Source of the DNA: Pratylenchus scribneri
Taxonomy: Eukaryota; Nematoda; Chromadorea; Rhabditida; Pratylenchidae
Assembly (NCBI GenBank): GCA_030063045.1
Contig: JAQSEB010000155.1
Span: forward strand, 1-64,000
Reading direction: 5' to 3'
DNA: 64,000 nt
The notes beneath the pieces were generated by a model. The model saw nothing but the letters and a program-made list of their open reading frames with translations. It made no database searches and had not been told where the DNA came from. Shown here piece after piece: positions 43,601 to 55,954 of the stretch. Every line of letters starts with the position of its first letter. Position 1 is the first letter of the stretch. The position numbers and the translations under genes were made by a program.

Positions 43601-46179
43601 TAGGAATTCACCTTGAATCCAGGTGCCCCCCGGAGTCCGCTGCTTGTTGTGGACATCATTGGACGCCTCCCAGGGGCACATCGAAAACGAAGCACAAAAC
43701 GAAATTCCGGAACAATGATGCGCAATTCACGGCTGTCCACAAAAAGGGCCAACTTTTCGCGAAGCAATTGGACATCGGCGGGATGGAGGAAATCAGCCAG
43801 TGAATTGCCGATTAATTCAATCTAAATTCATAATTTATATTTTTGGAAAAATTGAGTAAATTGTGGTCATTTTTACAAAGGTGTAAATTTTAAATTCCGG
43901 TTATCGTTTCTGTTTTCTTTTCTCCTATTTTTCGAGGTTTTTTGGTAAAAATTCCTAATTTCGGTTCTAAATTGTACGATTTTCTGTAACCGAAATTGCT
44001 ACGATCTACTCTAGAATTGAGACAAATGGAGGACCAGTCACTTCCAGGGAAAAATTTGTTTTGAAATGGTGTTTTGATCTTATTTTATAAATCACCCAAG
44101 GCCTATTTAAGCTTGTCCAATTCTTTCTACTAATAGCCCTCCTCCGAGTATTGTATCCATTGGTTTGCGCTTAATTCTTTGATTTGATAAAATAAATTTG
44201 TTAATTAATTTGAATTTTTTATTTTTCAAATTCGTTGAAAATGGTAAAATTTTTGTTTGGTAAATCCTTTCCTAGAGGTAATCAGAGCCAACCTTTTCCC
44301 TAACAGACCTGTGAAAGGCCAAGATGGACGGCCACCGTCTCATTCACATAAACAACTTGGCCCTCTTGATTCAACACAATCAGGAAACCGTCCATTGCCT
44401 GGCAAAAATTATTTTATTTGAAATTTTCCTTAAATTACCTGAAATAAATTGAACGCAAATTGTTTGAGTGGCTCCATTGTCCCCTCCCTTCCAATGGCCC
44501 ATTCCCTTTGGATTCGCCTCGCCTCTTTGTGCTCCGATTTTGTTTTGGCCTTATCACCGTTAGCGATTTCCTTGCCATTTCCATCATTTCGTCCCATTAG
44601 CCCACTGATCAATTGATGGAGTTGAAGGAAGGCAATGGAAATGCGCAAAATGCCACTTTTGTCCAATTGATCGCGGATTGCTGGGGACAAGGGCAACAAA
44701 TTGGCCAATGTGATGAACGCATTCTTTTCCTTAAATTTGATTTTACATTAATTTTTGCTCTGGTTCTGGTCATTACTTAATAATAATTCTGTTTACCGTA
44801 TTTTCTATAAAAAGCCCGCTTTCTAATAGTTTATGCTGGAATTTGGAGTAATGTATTTCTTGACAAGATTAAGTATTCAATTTTTTTTTTGAATTTCTTA
44901 GTTCCATTTCCATATTGGTAAATAAATTTAAAACGCACAAAATTTAATTTTTTAATTTTAATTATTTAATTTTTGCAAATGTGGCAAGAAAAAATCTAAT
45001 TTATTAATTAAATTTTTTCTGCATTTTATAAAATATTTATCAAAAATATTTTATGATTCCCATATCCCATGCCATTTGGAATTGGAAGGAAATGAAGAGG
45101 AATAGTTTTTTTTCTCTAATTCCCTTGAGTGCATTCTTTTCTTTTAATGGAACACTCATTTCCCTCTCACCATCTTCCCTTTTTATTATTGGAAATAATG
45201 CAACAAAAATGGAAATCCCACTGCGCTTGGCTGCTAACCATAAATAAAAAACCAAAGCACAGACATTTAAAGTGTTTAAAATAATTTAGATTTAAAATAA
45301 AATAATCGAGCAGCAAAACCAATAATAAAATTGATCAAAATTAAATAACTTTGATAATAGGAAAATTAGGGCCCGTATGCAAAGAGAATTGTAAGGTTAT
45401 TTGACAACGGGTTCGTTGTTCGTTGTCATTTAACAACGAACCCTGGTCCGAGGCATCGTAAGAATTGGTTGTCATTTGACAATCATCTTTCCCTTGTATT
45501 CATTGTTAACAATGTTCTTTGCATTTACAACGGGTTCTATTCTGTATTGACATTGTCATTTGACATGGAACCCGTTGTTAAAATTTTCTTTGCATACCGG
45601 CCTAGGTGTTAGTTATTCCATGTGTTTCTATAAAAACGTCATTTGTTCAAAAAAATATAGGCAATTAATTAAGTTAAACCCCAAATTTTTGTCAATTTTG
45701 AGGTTCATAAGTTATAGCCCCTGGGACTCTTATGGAGAAAATACGGTAACCCATGGGCTTAAGAAGAAAATACGGTTATCTCTTGGGATTCTGAAGGAAA
45801 TACGGTAACCCGTTGGGCTTGCTAATGAAGAAAATACGGTAACTAAGATATAGTACCAAATTTCTATTCCCAGAAACTGGACCTTTTCTCGTCGGCTCTT
45901 GCCCGGGATTTCGGCCATTTCCAATCCATCCTTCTCCTTATCCTCCTCTTCATCCTCCACCCGTTCCACATCCACCAAAATTTCTTCCTCCTCCTCTTCA
46001 ATATTTTTGCTTTTTGTTTCCTTCCTCAATGTTTTTGCCGGCGTTCCCTTTTTCTGTTGTTGCTTTTTCCTTCGTTTTTCAGCCGGTTCTAATGATGTTC
46101 CATCATTTCCATCCAATTTTGTGGATTTATTCCCTCCTTGCTTCGTTGATGCCTTTTCGGGATGAAGCCGTTTGGGCAT
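40639..46179 (-). CDS. bHLH-PAS transcription factor, SIM/NPAS1-3-like
   Basis: Nine exons (46179-45883, 44729-44439, 44398-44309, 43821-43612, 43141-43041, 42992-42933, 42882-42776, 42725-42569, 40873-40639) fit in phase and give 515 residues. A charged N-terminus leads to basic region KSRREK and helix-loop-helix KNAFITLANLLPLSPAIRDQ, LDKSGILRISIAFLQL. PAS-A has AMDGFLIVLNQEGQVVYVNE and TVAVHLGLSQIELIGNS; PAS-B has PSMFMFRSTPSLELIF, SFVHPADTEF and GGYFWVQC. The words closely follow Single-minded, Trachealess and NPAS1/3; the nematode relative is hlh-34. Such factors pair with ARNT/AHA-1 and control neuronal fate. The acidic C-terminus (KEDEEEDEGEDDGDG) is short, so a long activation domain is missing. 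The last intron is 1.7 kb of tandem AT-rich repeat. Confidence 0.9.
40930..42540. repeat. AT-rich tandem repeat filling the last bHLH-PAS intron
   Basis: The marker aaaatttatgggttataaaa returns near 41021, 41266, 41450, 41692, 41935, 42212 and 42412, each time followed by ttaatttta and attttctccatatttttc. The period is roughly 200-270 bp with about seven units. G+C is very low and no frame is useful. Confidence 0.8.
43312..43548. mobile_element. TACCGT-ended element in bHLH-PAS intron 4
   Basis: Left end taccgtttttttctctatta, right end taatagagaaaatactat; between them cctcgactttgaggtactat and aagcccttgg-type words shared with the family. It lies in the intron between 43612 and 43141. Confidence 0.6.
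45369..45602. mobile_element. MITE-like element, GGCCNGTATGCAAAGA ends
   Basis: Left end gggcccgtatgcaaagagaa and right end ttttctttgcataccggcc are inverted copies. Nested inverted pairs acaacgggttc / gaacccgttgt and gtcatttgaca lie inside. About 234 bp, no coding capacity, in bHLH-PAS intron 1. Confidence 0.8.
45736..45845. repeat. Tandem run of MITE-end motif AAATACGGTAACC
   Basis: The motif gaaaatacggtaacc with gggctt or ggga-tt between units occurs four times in about 110 bp (near 45739, 45764, 45799 and 45834). It is the right end of the TACCGTA family, so the end itself has been multiplied. A left end (taccgtattttctataaaaa) lies at 44796. Confidence 0.7.
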
Positions 46180-47389
46180 TTCCTCGGCTTTTTATTTCAG
46201 ATAGCTTTGAATTCCCCCAGTAAAATTGCAATAAAATTTTTTATACTTTTTTTGTCGAAAAAGAAAAAGTGTGAATTTATGTGCAAATGAATTCCATAAA
46301 AGTGGCTGATTCTTTGGAAACTAGGAAAGAGAGGACTTGTGAAAAATTAAATAAATTCATTTTCTTTACTTCCCAAATCACAGAGAGCACTTTCGACGAT
46401 CTCGAAATGGAAATATGGAAATTGGGAAGTCATTTAATTTTATTATTCATTTTTCTTTTATTTTTATAATTTGGCTGAATTATTCATCAAATTGGACAGT
46501 CAAAATTCTGAAAAAAATAAATAAAAATTTCAGATTTTCATTATAACCAAACTTTGGCCAAGCATAATATTCAATGTATAATTTTGATCAAAGAAAGTTT
46601 AGTTTTGATTGATGATTCTGCCGTCATTTTTATTATGATCTGGTGTAGATGAATATTTTGAACATTTCTTAGAATTTTCTATGGGAAATTCTCACATCAT
46701 CAGCTAAATTGAAATTAATGGAGAATTTATTACATTTAAAGTTGTCTATTAATCTTTCCCTCATTTTTCTAACTTTCTTCTTCTAAAGAGAATAAATTCT
46801 TCAAAATTATCGAAAACGATGAATTCGTTAAATTTAACGATCATTTTAAAATATTAATCATATAAAAAATAAAATTGAAAAATAAATGGATGGGAAAAGG
46901 CCATTCACAAAAATGAGGAATTTAAAATGGACAAATTTGAAATGGACGGGGGATATGGTAGCACAAATTTTGCAAAACGAATTTCAGAATCTGGGAATAA
47001 TTTCCTTGGCCAAAATTAACAATATAAAATTAGAAGATATAAAGGAGATAAACAATTTTAAAACAAACATTGTAAGAGCAATGATTAGTAATTTTTTTTC
47101 ATTCTTAACATAAATTCTGCGATAAATTGGCCTTTTCATGACAATAAAACTCCTTTCATGTTTTGAGAAAAATCCAAAATTTTTTACTAACGAATTTGAG
47201 GAAGAAAAGAAAAAAAATGTCTAGGTTTTGGGCATCCAAAAATGTGGGATATTAAATTAAAAGCATTTAGCTTGATTAGGAGAAAATGAATTCGGAAAAT
47301 ACATTTTTGGACAAATTAATTTAGAATTGAACTCATTTATGGACAAAATTCAAAAAAAAATGTCGGCCAAAAACAATGAATACATTTCC
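46180..47389. other. Interval between bHLH-PAS and SLC22 genes
   Basis: Upstream of one minus gene and downstream of the other. Two short plus-strand frames (46281-46469 and 46886-47113) have mixed composition and no recognised domain or splice partner. They may be exons of an unrecognised gene, but support is too thin for a call. Confidence 0.35.
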
Positions 47390-50300
47390 TCACTTTTTGC
47401 CAATTTCCTCAATGGCCAAACCGGCTTCTGGATCCTGATGAGGAACGGCATTTGCTGCTGATTCGCCCCGAGGCAACAATTCCACATCCTTTGCCTTTGC
47501 CCCATCCCCCCTTCGAAGGGGCAATCTGGCGTAGAAAATTCGTTCCTCTTTGGCCGGAAAATTTGAACCCATTGGTTTTCCCTTCGTTTCAATCACATTC
47601 AACTTTAAAAATTGGCATTAAATTTAGAGTGGATTTATAAATAAAACCTGGAAGAAAATTGCATCCAAAATGGCCAAAATCATCAGAGTCAAAAAAGGCA
47701 ACAATTCCCAAACATTGGACTGAAAAAATGGGAAATAAATTTTAATAATTTAGAAATGATTAAAATTTACAAGGACGAAAAGTTGTGGGGCCAAAACGAC
47801 GCCAATTCGGCTGAGCACTTGGCCAAATGAGTAGGAAGTATTACGAACACCGGTGGGAAATAGTTCATTTGCTGCTAATCCATTTGTGGTGTACAAAAGT
47901 GAGCAAAAGCCAATGACCGAGAGGACGGATGCTCGTGAAATGATGGACAATTCCACTTGCAAATCTGCGATTAATGAGGAAGAAAATGAAAGAATTTGTT
48001 TATTTTGGTGATAATTAAAGACCGAATTTATATTTTTATAAAATCACGAAATTGGCGACAAAATATTGGTTAAAAAAAGTCCAAAATATTGATAAAACAT
48101 TGGCAAAAAAGTGGAAATATTGGAAAATATTGAAATAAAATGTGATTATTTTTTTTAATTCAAAAATTTTTTAAAAAATTATACAATAAATTTTTCATCA
48201 AAGAGTCTTATTTATAAATACTTATCTTTTTTCCCAAAAATCCTTCTAAAAATTTTTTTACTTTAAAAATTTTTTCTTAAAAAATTCTTCCCAAAATTTT
48301 TTCTCCAAATTTTTTTCTTAAAATTTTTTTTTTCATTTTGAAATTATGAAACATCTTTAAATGGTAAAATATTGATAAAAATGTCGGAAATATTCATAAA
48401 ATATTGAAATATATTGTTAATAAATATTTTTAAAAATATAAATCAAGTTTCTATTGATAATATTTGAATAATTTAAAATTATTAAATTTGAAATTTTATA
48501 GAAATTATAACAAATTATGATGAATATTTTGGAGTACTAACCCAATAAGAAAATGACTGCATAAATGGCCAATGCCACAGCGCAAAGAGAATCGGCAAGG
48601 AAATGGGCAAATTTGCGGCCAAGTCGTTTGAATTTCAGATCCAAAAATGCAATGGACAAGTTCATGGAATATCGGAAAAGGCCCATGAAAATGCCATTCA
48701 AATAGATTGAACCGGACAGCTTTTCCATATTATAAAGGAGGGAATAATTCATGATGGAGACGACGAAGAATGAGAAGGCCACAGCCAAAGTGTAACGAGT
48801 GAAACGCCAAGTGTAAAATAGATGAAGCTGCGAAAATGAAAATGAAATTGAGTATTGGGAATTTATTGAGAAAATTATTAGATTTATTTTATTGTTAATC
48901 TTAATTCGAAGATAAAAGATGTGAACGGACCAATTATTCTCTTAATTTTTTGGCCCAATCTTTGTCCATAATTTAAATTTATATTTTCCTGAAATTGGAA
49001 ATTTATTGAACATAATTTTGTTAAAATCCATTGTATTTCTGTTCTTATTACGAAGGCACAAATGTAAGCCCAATTCTCTTTTAATAATTTTACAAATTAA
49101 TAAATTTTTTGACCCAATTTATTTCTGTAATTTAAATTTCTATTTTTCAAAAACTATCTATTTTTTTTATTTTTGAAAATATTTAATTTGCTGCAGAAAT
49201 ATTTTCATGCCTAAAAAATCATTTTAGCAAAAACCAAAAGAAAGTGTTTTTGCTTAGAGGATTAGGTTTGGGGGCACCAGAAATATGTTAATAAGACTCT
49301 AGGACTCGGAACACATGAAGCGTTAAGTATTTTTGCTTAAAACGGATTTACGGATTGGCATATGTAAGGCTCGGAACATAGGAATCCTTTTCAAGAGGCT
49401 TGATTTGGCTAAGTTATATGGTCTCAAATATAAAAATTATTTTTTGGCACGAAAAATTTTTCGGCAATTCAATACTATTCGTATGCTATATCCATGTTAA
49501 TATTTGCAAATCCCATTTCATGGCTTACATAATTATATTTTTTCTGCTTTTTGGATGCCTCCATGAATTGCCGCTGTTCCCTTTCCAAAACGGAATCCAA
49601 AATGGCCTCATCGCATGGACGGCCTGAAAAAAATGTCAAAATTCAAAGAAAATTCAAATTATTTTTTGGACCATCAATTTTGTGCATTCTCAAAATGGCC
49701 GTTTTTGCCTCATCCATTCGGCGGTATTGGATCAAATATCGAGGCGATTCACTGAGGAAAATGAGCAAAGCAATGCAGGGAAGGGCAAATACAGCCGAAA
49801 CACGTTGAAGTGTTCGCCAATCACCGGCGCACCAGGCCATTATGGCAAAGAACACAAAATTTGGGGACCTGGAAGAAATTTTAAAATAAATCTACATTTT
49901 TTTTGTTTATTTTGGACATATTTCAATTCATTCTTTTTGTTAGTTTGATATTTTTTCCAGTTTTTTCATTTTTTAAAATTTATGAGCCACCCAATTTGCA
50001 ATCCAAAATGAATGAAATTTAATTAGTCTTTGCCAAAGAGCGGACTATCACGATTATGTCCCTATGTTTTACTCTTTAAGTTTGGATCCTCATTCATTTT
50101 TTGTATTTGTCCTAAAAATATATATAATTTTTTGTGCTATCGATTTCGCCTATGGGGAATCCGAATTTATCATTGGTTTTTTCGATTATATCAAAAAATG
50201 AATAAGATTCATATATGAATCAATTTACATTTTATATACAGTATACATAATACACATTTGTATTATTTCATTGTTCTAGAATTTTCTTTTCATTAATTAC

Positions 50301-52954
50301 TACGTCGTATAAATATTTGTGTATAAATTTAACAATTTAAATGTAGATTTCAAAAATGGCTATTTTAATAGCATATCACATAAGTAATTTTTTATAAACT
50401 TGAGATATATACAAATGTGTATAATGTGATAGTACTAAAAATTTCCTTCTGTAGTTTAAATTTTCATTTGGTCATTCAAAATTAATTCACAATAAATTTT
50501 CATTCGACAATTATTTTATTCGGATTCTCCATAGTCGAAAACATCAAAACACATATTTTAAGGGAGAAATCCAACAAAAATGGATGGGAACTCAAACATT
50601 ACCCAACCGAAAATTGGGGCAGAAAAAATTGGAAATTTGTTTCTAATATTTTATCCCTATTTTTGATTTATTCAAATAAAAATACCATGTAATTAAATTG
50701 GTGAGGCAGAATCGATGATTCTTTGGATAATGTTCCGACGTGAACACCACCAAAATGACCATTGTGCCGGCATTGAAAAAGTTGACAAAAAAGCGAACAA
50801 TGGTGAAGGTCATCAAACCTTTTTAGGGGCAAATAATTAATAGAAGAGAATAAGAATACAAAACCATGGGTGAATGAGGTGGCCACCATGCAAAGAATGC
50901 AACAAATCAAGGCAATCAACATGATTTTCCGACGGCCATAAGAATCACTCAAATAGCCAAAAACCATGGAGCCAAGGATGACACCGACCATTTGATAGGA
51001 AATTGTCGTCTTGACATATTGGGTTTGACTTGAAAAATGGTAAAAATTTATTATGGATGTGATGATAATTTACAGTTTGTAGACCGTTTCAACGCCTCTA
51101 ATTTTGGCGAGTTATAACTCAAAAAAGTATAGATAGACCGTTTGATAGAAACTTGATATTATTGGATAGAGCTATTTGAGTTCTAATGAAAGGTGAATAA
51201 AGCTTTTTTGATATATCTTTAATGAATTAAAGTCGAAAAAGTGAATACAAGTAGTTTTTATTTATTTAGAGGCTTTTAAATGAGGACATTGAACTTTTTA
51301 CAAATCCCAATATATACTATTCAACAGAATTAAATAGCTATATCAAATGATACCAAAATAGTTTAAAATGGATCTGAGCTGAGTTTATAACTTATTAAAA
51401 TAGTAGGCGCTGAAACGTTCCCTCCGGGGAATATATAATATATTAAGAATTTATTTTTATTGTTATTATTATTAAAAAATTGGCCATATAATATTCTCAA
51501 AATTCCATTCTTCCTCTAATTTTCAAGAACCAATTTCCCATTCATTTTAAATTTATTATACCAATAATAGCCGAATTCCTTGTTCACTGACAAGAATTGA
51601 GTTCTCATTTCAATATTTTCATGAGTGCAACCATTTCGAATGCTTCTAAAACATGTCAAAAAATTTTCCATTATTTCAAATTTACACTAACTCAGTCCTA
51701 TTACTAAGCAAATGGCTGAGTGTCACACATCGTTCCTTGGCACTTTCCTTCTCGCCAAATTGATGGCCACCGCATCCAATCAATGTTGGGGCCGCCCCTG
51801 CATAGGTCATGTAAAGCATGTTGCCAACCTAATTGAAGAATTTGTGATTGACTTTGTAATATTTTTTTAGAACAATTTATGTAAGTAAAAATTTGGATTT
51901 TTATAGAGTATAAAATTGGCGATTGGGAAAGTAAAGCCACACAAATGGATCAAAATTTGAATTGTCGTTGGCTCCGCGTTAGCCTAGCCGTTGGCTCCAA
52001 AAATTTTAATAATTTTTCTAATCTTCAGAAAATCATCAAATTATATTATCTGATGCAGTAAAGTCTGCTCTATTTTTTTGGTATAAAAATTTATTTGTTT
52101 TGGTCAGATAGAAAAAATTTTTTGAAAGTCCCCAAAATCCTTCTCCTATTGGAGCCAACGCGTTGGCTCCGTTCGTGTGAACATAGCTTAAGAGATTTTT
52201 AAAAATTAATTGACCCTTTATAGCCATTTTTGGTTTGTGCAATTCATCTGCACTGGTCAAGTACAAAAATTATAAGAACAAAGGAAGGATATCCCAACTA
52301 TAAGAATAATTCCCCACTCCATCATGCGGATTTTTAATGTATAATTGGTAGAAAATTACATATAATCCAGCTGAATAAAGAAAATCCGAAAATACACATT
52401 CATTCATGTTTACTGGGATTTGGGATTTATGGAACTTGGAAAACCTTTTTTTCATTATTTGTAAATTCAATTAAGTGAATTTTTGAATTTAGTATTCCAG
52501 CCAAATTCTCTTCTATTTATTTTCTGACAATCTTCTTTCATAGCTAATCAATCAAACCCGTCCATGCCATTTTCTAAAGTCTAGCTAAACCTGTACAGAA
52601 TTCAAATGCTCCTCTATTTATTTTCGTCCAAATTGCCAAATAAATATTCTTTTTTCAATCCAATCAAATCCACCCCATCAAATCCATCTAAATCTAAACC
52701 TGTGCCAAAATCATCAATTCCGCAAAGAGGCAAACAATATATGTGTATCGGCCCAGCTGGTAGAAATCGTCCAATTTAGCAGTTTGGGCGACCATTTTGT
52801 CGGTAGCCGCTGCCAATTCGGCTGGCGATGCCCCTTCCGGGGCCATTGCCGCAACCGCCTTTTCCGCATGCTTTTCCACCAATGGGGATTTGGCCTCTTG
52901 TTCGACGGTTTTATGGGCGGCAACCGTGTCGCCTTCTGCGGCCGGTGTTGCCAT
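47390..52954 (-). CDS. SLC22-type organic ion transporter (MFS)
   Basis: Eleven exons (52954-52700, 51828-51692, 51645-51562, 51028-50865, 50818-50686, 49868-49672, 49623-49529, 48827-48542, 47964-47771, 47719-47648, 47602-47390) fit in phase and give 609 residues. An Ala- and Glu-rich N-terminal tail of about 60 residues precedes TM1 (YTYIVCLFAELMILAQV). The large Cys-containing loop between TM1 and TM2, the signature VFGYLSDSYGRRK after TM2, and the SESPRYLIQYRRMDEAKTAI stretch after TM6 are SLC22 (OCT/OAT) marks. The second half runs from YTLAVAFSFFVVSIMNYSLL through GLAANELFPTGVRNTSYSFG. These carriers move organic cations, anions or carnitine across the plasma membrane; substrate cannot be told. 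The exact start is supported by good exon-1 coding sequence. Confidence 0.9.
51082..51418. mobile_element. Inverted-repeat element in SLC22 intron
   Basis: Left end cgtttcaacgcctctaattt then agttataactc; right end is the imperfect complement (ttataacttattaaaatagt, aggcgctgaaacg). About 340 bp, no frame. It occupies the intron between 51562 and 51028. Confidence 0.65.
51968..52175. mobile_element. Inverted-repeat element with GTTGGCTCC ends
   Basis: gtcgttggctccgcgttagc with a second ttggctccaaaa faces ttggagccaacgcgttggct near 52158. It lies in SLC22 intron 1 (51829-52699). Confidence 0.5.
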
Positions 52955-53234
52955 TTTGGCGTTCAATTTGAATATTTTTTAAAAATATTTTTTCACTTAA
53001 ATTGGATTTTTTAAATTATAATTTCAACTTTTTAATGGATTCGCGTTTTCACTTTTCACTGATGAAGGAAATTTGCCATTTATAATAAAAGGCTGTTTTT
53101 GGCTTTTAAAAATGGAATTTTTAATAAATATAAATTAGTAATAAAATTTAAATAAATCTCTATTAAAGTTAAAGTTCTCTTTAATAATATTTTTATAAAT
53201 TTAGGCATTTAAAGTCAGCTTAATAATGGAAATC

Positions 53235-53425
53235 AAAATTTGGTACTTTTTTCGGTTATCCCGTCCCAATCAGATTTTTTTGGGACTAAGGAGAAAGATA
53301 ATGGTACCCATGGGTTATCCGGTATAAGGTTAATGGCGCATCTAGGATAGGATATCATCTCATTTATCCCTAACTCAACCCTAATCACCCATAAAGAAGG
53401 AGGACCTTTCATTTTTTAAACCACT
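53235..53425. mobile_element. Inverted-repeat element, ATCCCG ends
   Basis: Left end tcggttatcccgtcccaatcag and right end ctgaatcgggataaaaaaa pair imperfectly. The interior (ggtacccatgggttatccgg, atcatctcatttatccctaa, ccctaatcaccc) is like those of the elements at 9083 and 36652. Confidence 0.5.
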
Positions 53426-53484
53426 GAATCGGGATAAAAAAAAGTTGGAATTGGAAGAACATAAAAAAGTTAAGAAAGGTGAAT

Positions 53485-53835
53485 TTATTGTTCAATGATT
53501 GATTTGAGACTTTGCAGCAGATTAAAGAAGGAAATTGGTGTGCGTTTTGCTGATAAGGATCTTGGAATTATATAAACTTTATTTGCTGGGATTATTGCAT
53601 CGTTCCCCATTTGGGTGGATGAAATTACAACATCGCCATTTTTTGCAGCAAAAAAAACAAGGTGAAGAATAAAGGGAAAATAAACATTCGAAAAAAGGCA
53701 AAAGTCCCTTGGAAATAGGACAAAGTTCTGACTGAGAGGAATGGAATAAATAATGGAAATGTTATTTTTGGGGGATACATTGGCAAAAGTGCCAAAAAAT
53801 GAAATGTGTTTATTGTTGTTTTCTATCAGATCCAA
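53485..53835 (-). CDS. Open frame of 116 residues, unknown
   Basis: An uninterrupted minus-strand frame ends LLQSLKSIIEQ. The middle is hydrophobic (FPFILHLVFFAA) and could be a membrane segment. No family was recognised, no splice partner was found and the composition is ordinary for the area, so this may be chance. Confidence 0.25.
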   Translation of the reverse strand: MDLIENNNKHISFFGTFANVSPKNNISIIYSIPLSQNFVLFPRDFCLFSNVYFPFILHLVFFAAKNGDVVISSTQMGNDAIIPANKVYIIPRSLSAKRTPISFFNLLQSLKSIIEQ

Positions 53836-54169
53836 AGTATATTTTTGGCATCATTTTGCTCGACAAAAGGTCATCGAACTTTGGGGCCTAGGCCAAACAT
53901 ATCTTCTCTCAATGGCCAATGGTTTTGGCCAGAGAAATAAACCAAAATGAGCAGCAAATATAAAACAGAGAAATGGGTTCTTGAATGGATTATTTTGTTG
54001 GGTTGAGTGGGATTGGCCATAAGCCAAAGAGAAGAAAGAAGGAAAATATTGTGAAGGAAAATGGCGACAGAGAAGGGTTGGCCAAATGCTTCTTTCGAAT
54101 GGGAAAAGCCCGTGGCCGCCGCCATTGGCCAAATAGCAAACAAATTAGGCTCCTCAAATTGATTTAGTC

Positions 54170-55954
54170 GGATAAATATTTTGTGAACAAATATTTTTGA
54201 GAATAAATGAGAGCGAACATCAATGAAATGTTCGGGGATTATTGAGTATTGTTGACCTTTTCCGCCTCAATTATCGGCCCCCTCTCAATTTTGGGAGACA
54301 ATTTGGGCGGAAAATGAGTCATTCACAATATTTTGGGGGGGGGGGGCTGGGTCAAGGCGAACAAATTTATAAGCATTGATTCGAGGAGGAAATTGTTTTT
54401 AATTTATTTGAAGCAATTATTAATTATTTTATTAGGGTTTAATTGGAATTTCCATGCTTTTCACTTTAAATTAAGCTGATTAGGAATTTAAAAATTTAAT
54501 CGAAATAAATTTAAGAATTGGAAAAAACACTTATTGTTTGGCCCAATGAGGAGGCGGATTTATTATTGAAAGGAAAAAAAAGAAAATTGAGAAGTTTGCA
54601 AAAAAGTTTGGAGAAGAAAAAGTGTCACGAGGGATAAAATGAACCTAACCGGCCGATGGAGGAAATGTTTGTGCTAATGAAAGTGAGCAAAAGGAAAAAA
54701 GGACTTTTGCTGTTTCTGCAGAGAAGATGGGTAATGTGGAATGGATGGGTGGGCTGATGAAAGAATGGGCCGAGACCCAAGAATTGACTGGAAATTATCG
54801 AATAAAAAATTGTTTATTTTTGTTAATTAAAAAGGATTAAATTTGTGCGAGCAATTTGGTTTAGAGCATTGCTTACAATTGGGCTGTCTAAAATTAAAAA
54901 TTTATTATTAAAAATGACCATTTGTTTTGAAAAGAAAATTGTAGCCAATTTCATGGATAAAATTGGTTAGAAAAAAAATAGAATGGGTGCATTGGAAAAT
55001 GGCCATTATTTGGTTGCATTTGGGGGGTGGATTTGGATGGATTTGGTTGAATTTGACCTTCGGCCAATTCTCTCTACTTTCTCAATGGAGCCACTTTTTT
55101 CACCGATGTTAGGGCCATTATATTCCGAATTGAATGGAGGAAATTGACTGGGGTGGGGCGCAAAAATGGCGAAAATTATAGGAAGTAAAATTGAGTGAAT
55201 GAGGCGAAATAATGGAGGGAAAATATGGCCTTGGCCTGCACAATAAAGTACAAATTCTACTTTTTCTTTAATGAAAAAAAAAACATTCTTATTTACAATT
55301 TATCTTGGCCAAATCGAAACATTGGATTTGGAATTAATTTTTGATGTTTTTTTATAGATTTTTAATACAAATTCAATAAATAATTATACAAAAAAGAGGT
55401 TACAAAATTATATTTCCATAAAGTTGTACCTCGAAACAATCTATGAATAAAAATGATAGAAAAATTGGATGGACGAAAATGGATGTAATAATAAAAATAA
55501 TGGTTGAAGCTGAATTTGTTATTTTCGTAAAAATATATCTAAAAATATTTTAAAATTACTAAATATTAAAATAAAATACTTATGGTTAATTTTAATTAAT
55601 TTCTTATTTCTATTTTTCTTCTCTGATGTAAAAATTAATTTTATAGTTAATTAGTATAAGAATGCAATTTTTCAGGCAATTAGATAAAGCCATACAGATG
55701 ATACCAATTCAAATCGGCGGCACAAATTCCATCTTGGAAAAAATACAAAAATATCCATGAATACATCAGTGGAAAATTCCAAATGATTTTTATGTTAAAA
55801 TTAAATAATTTTTCACAATTATGTTACTATATTTTTTATTTACCATAGGATATAAATAAGCTTTCCTTGAATTTAAAAACACGATTATTTTTTTTATTTT
55901 TCAATAATAAAATGGTCAAAATTTTGCATATCAAAATTATTAAAATCCTTTCAT
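54170..55954. other. Gene-poor interval
   Basis: Purine-rich on the plus strand from 54540 to 55250 (many gga, aaatgg and ttgg words), then AT-rich. No gene, RNA or repeat array was recognised. Confidence 0.4.
54335..54346. repeat. Run of twelve G
   Basis: A 12-base homopolymer G run in a region that is otherwise AT-rich. It may be a slippage site; its length in the assembly is uncertain. Confidence 0.9.

Noticed and set aside
45560..45808. Plus-strand frame of 82 codons
   Set aside because: It runs through the ends of two mobile elements and is not coding.
53851..54167. Overlapping frames of 90-93 codons on minus and 60 on plus
   Set aside because: Three frames are open at once because the region is poor in TA-containing stops; none shows domain or splice evidence.
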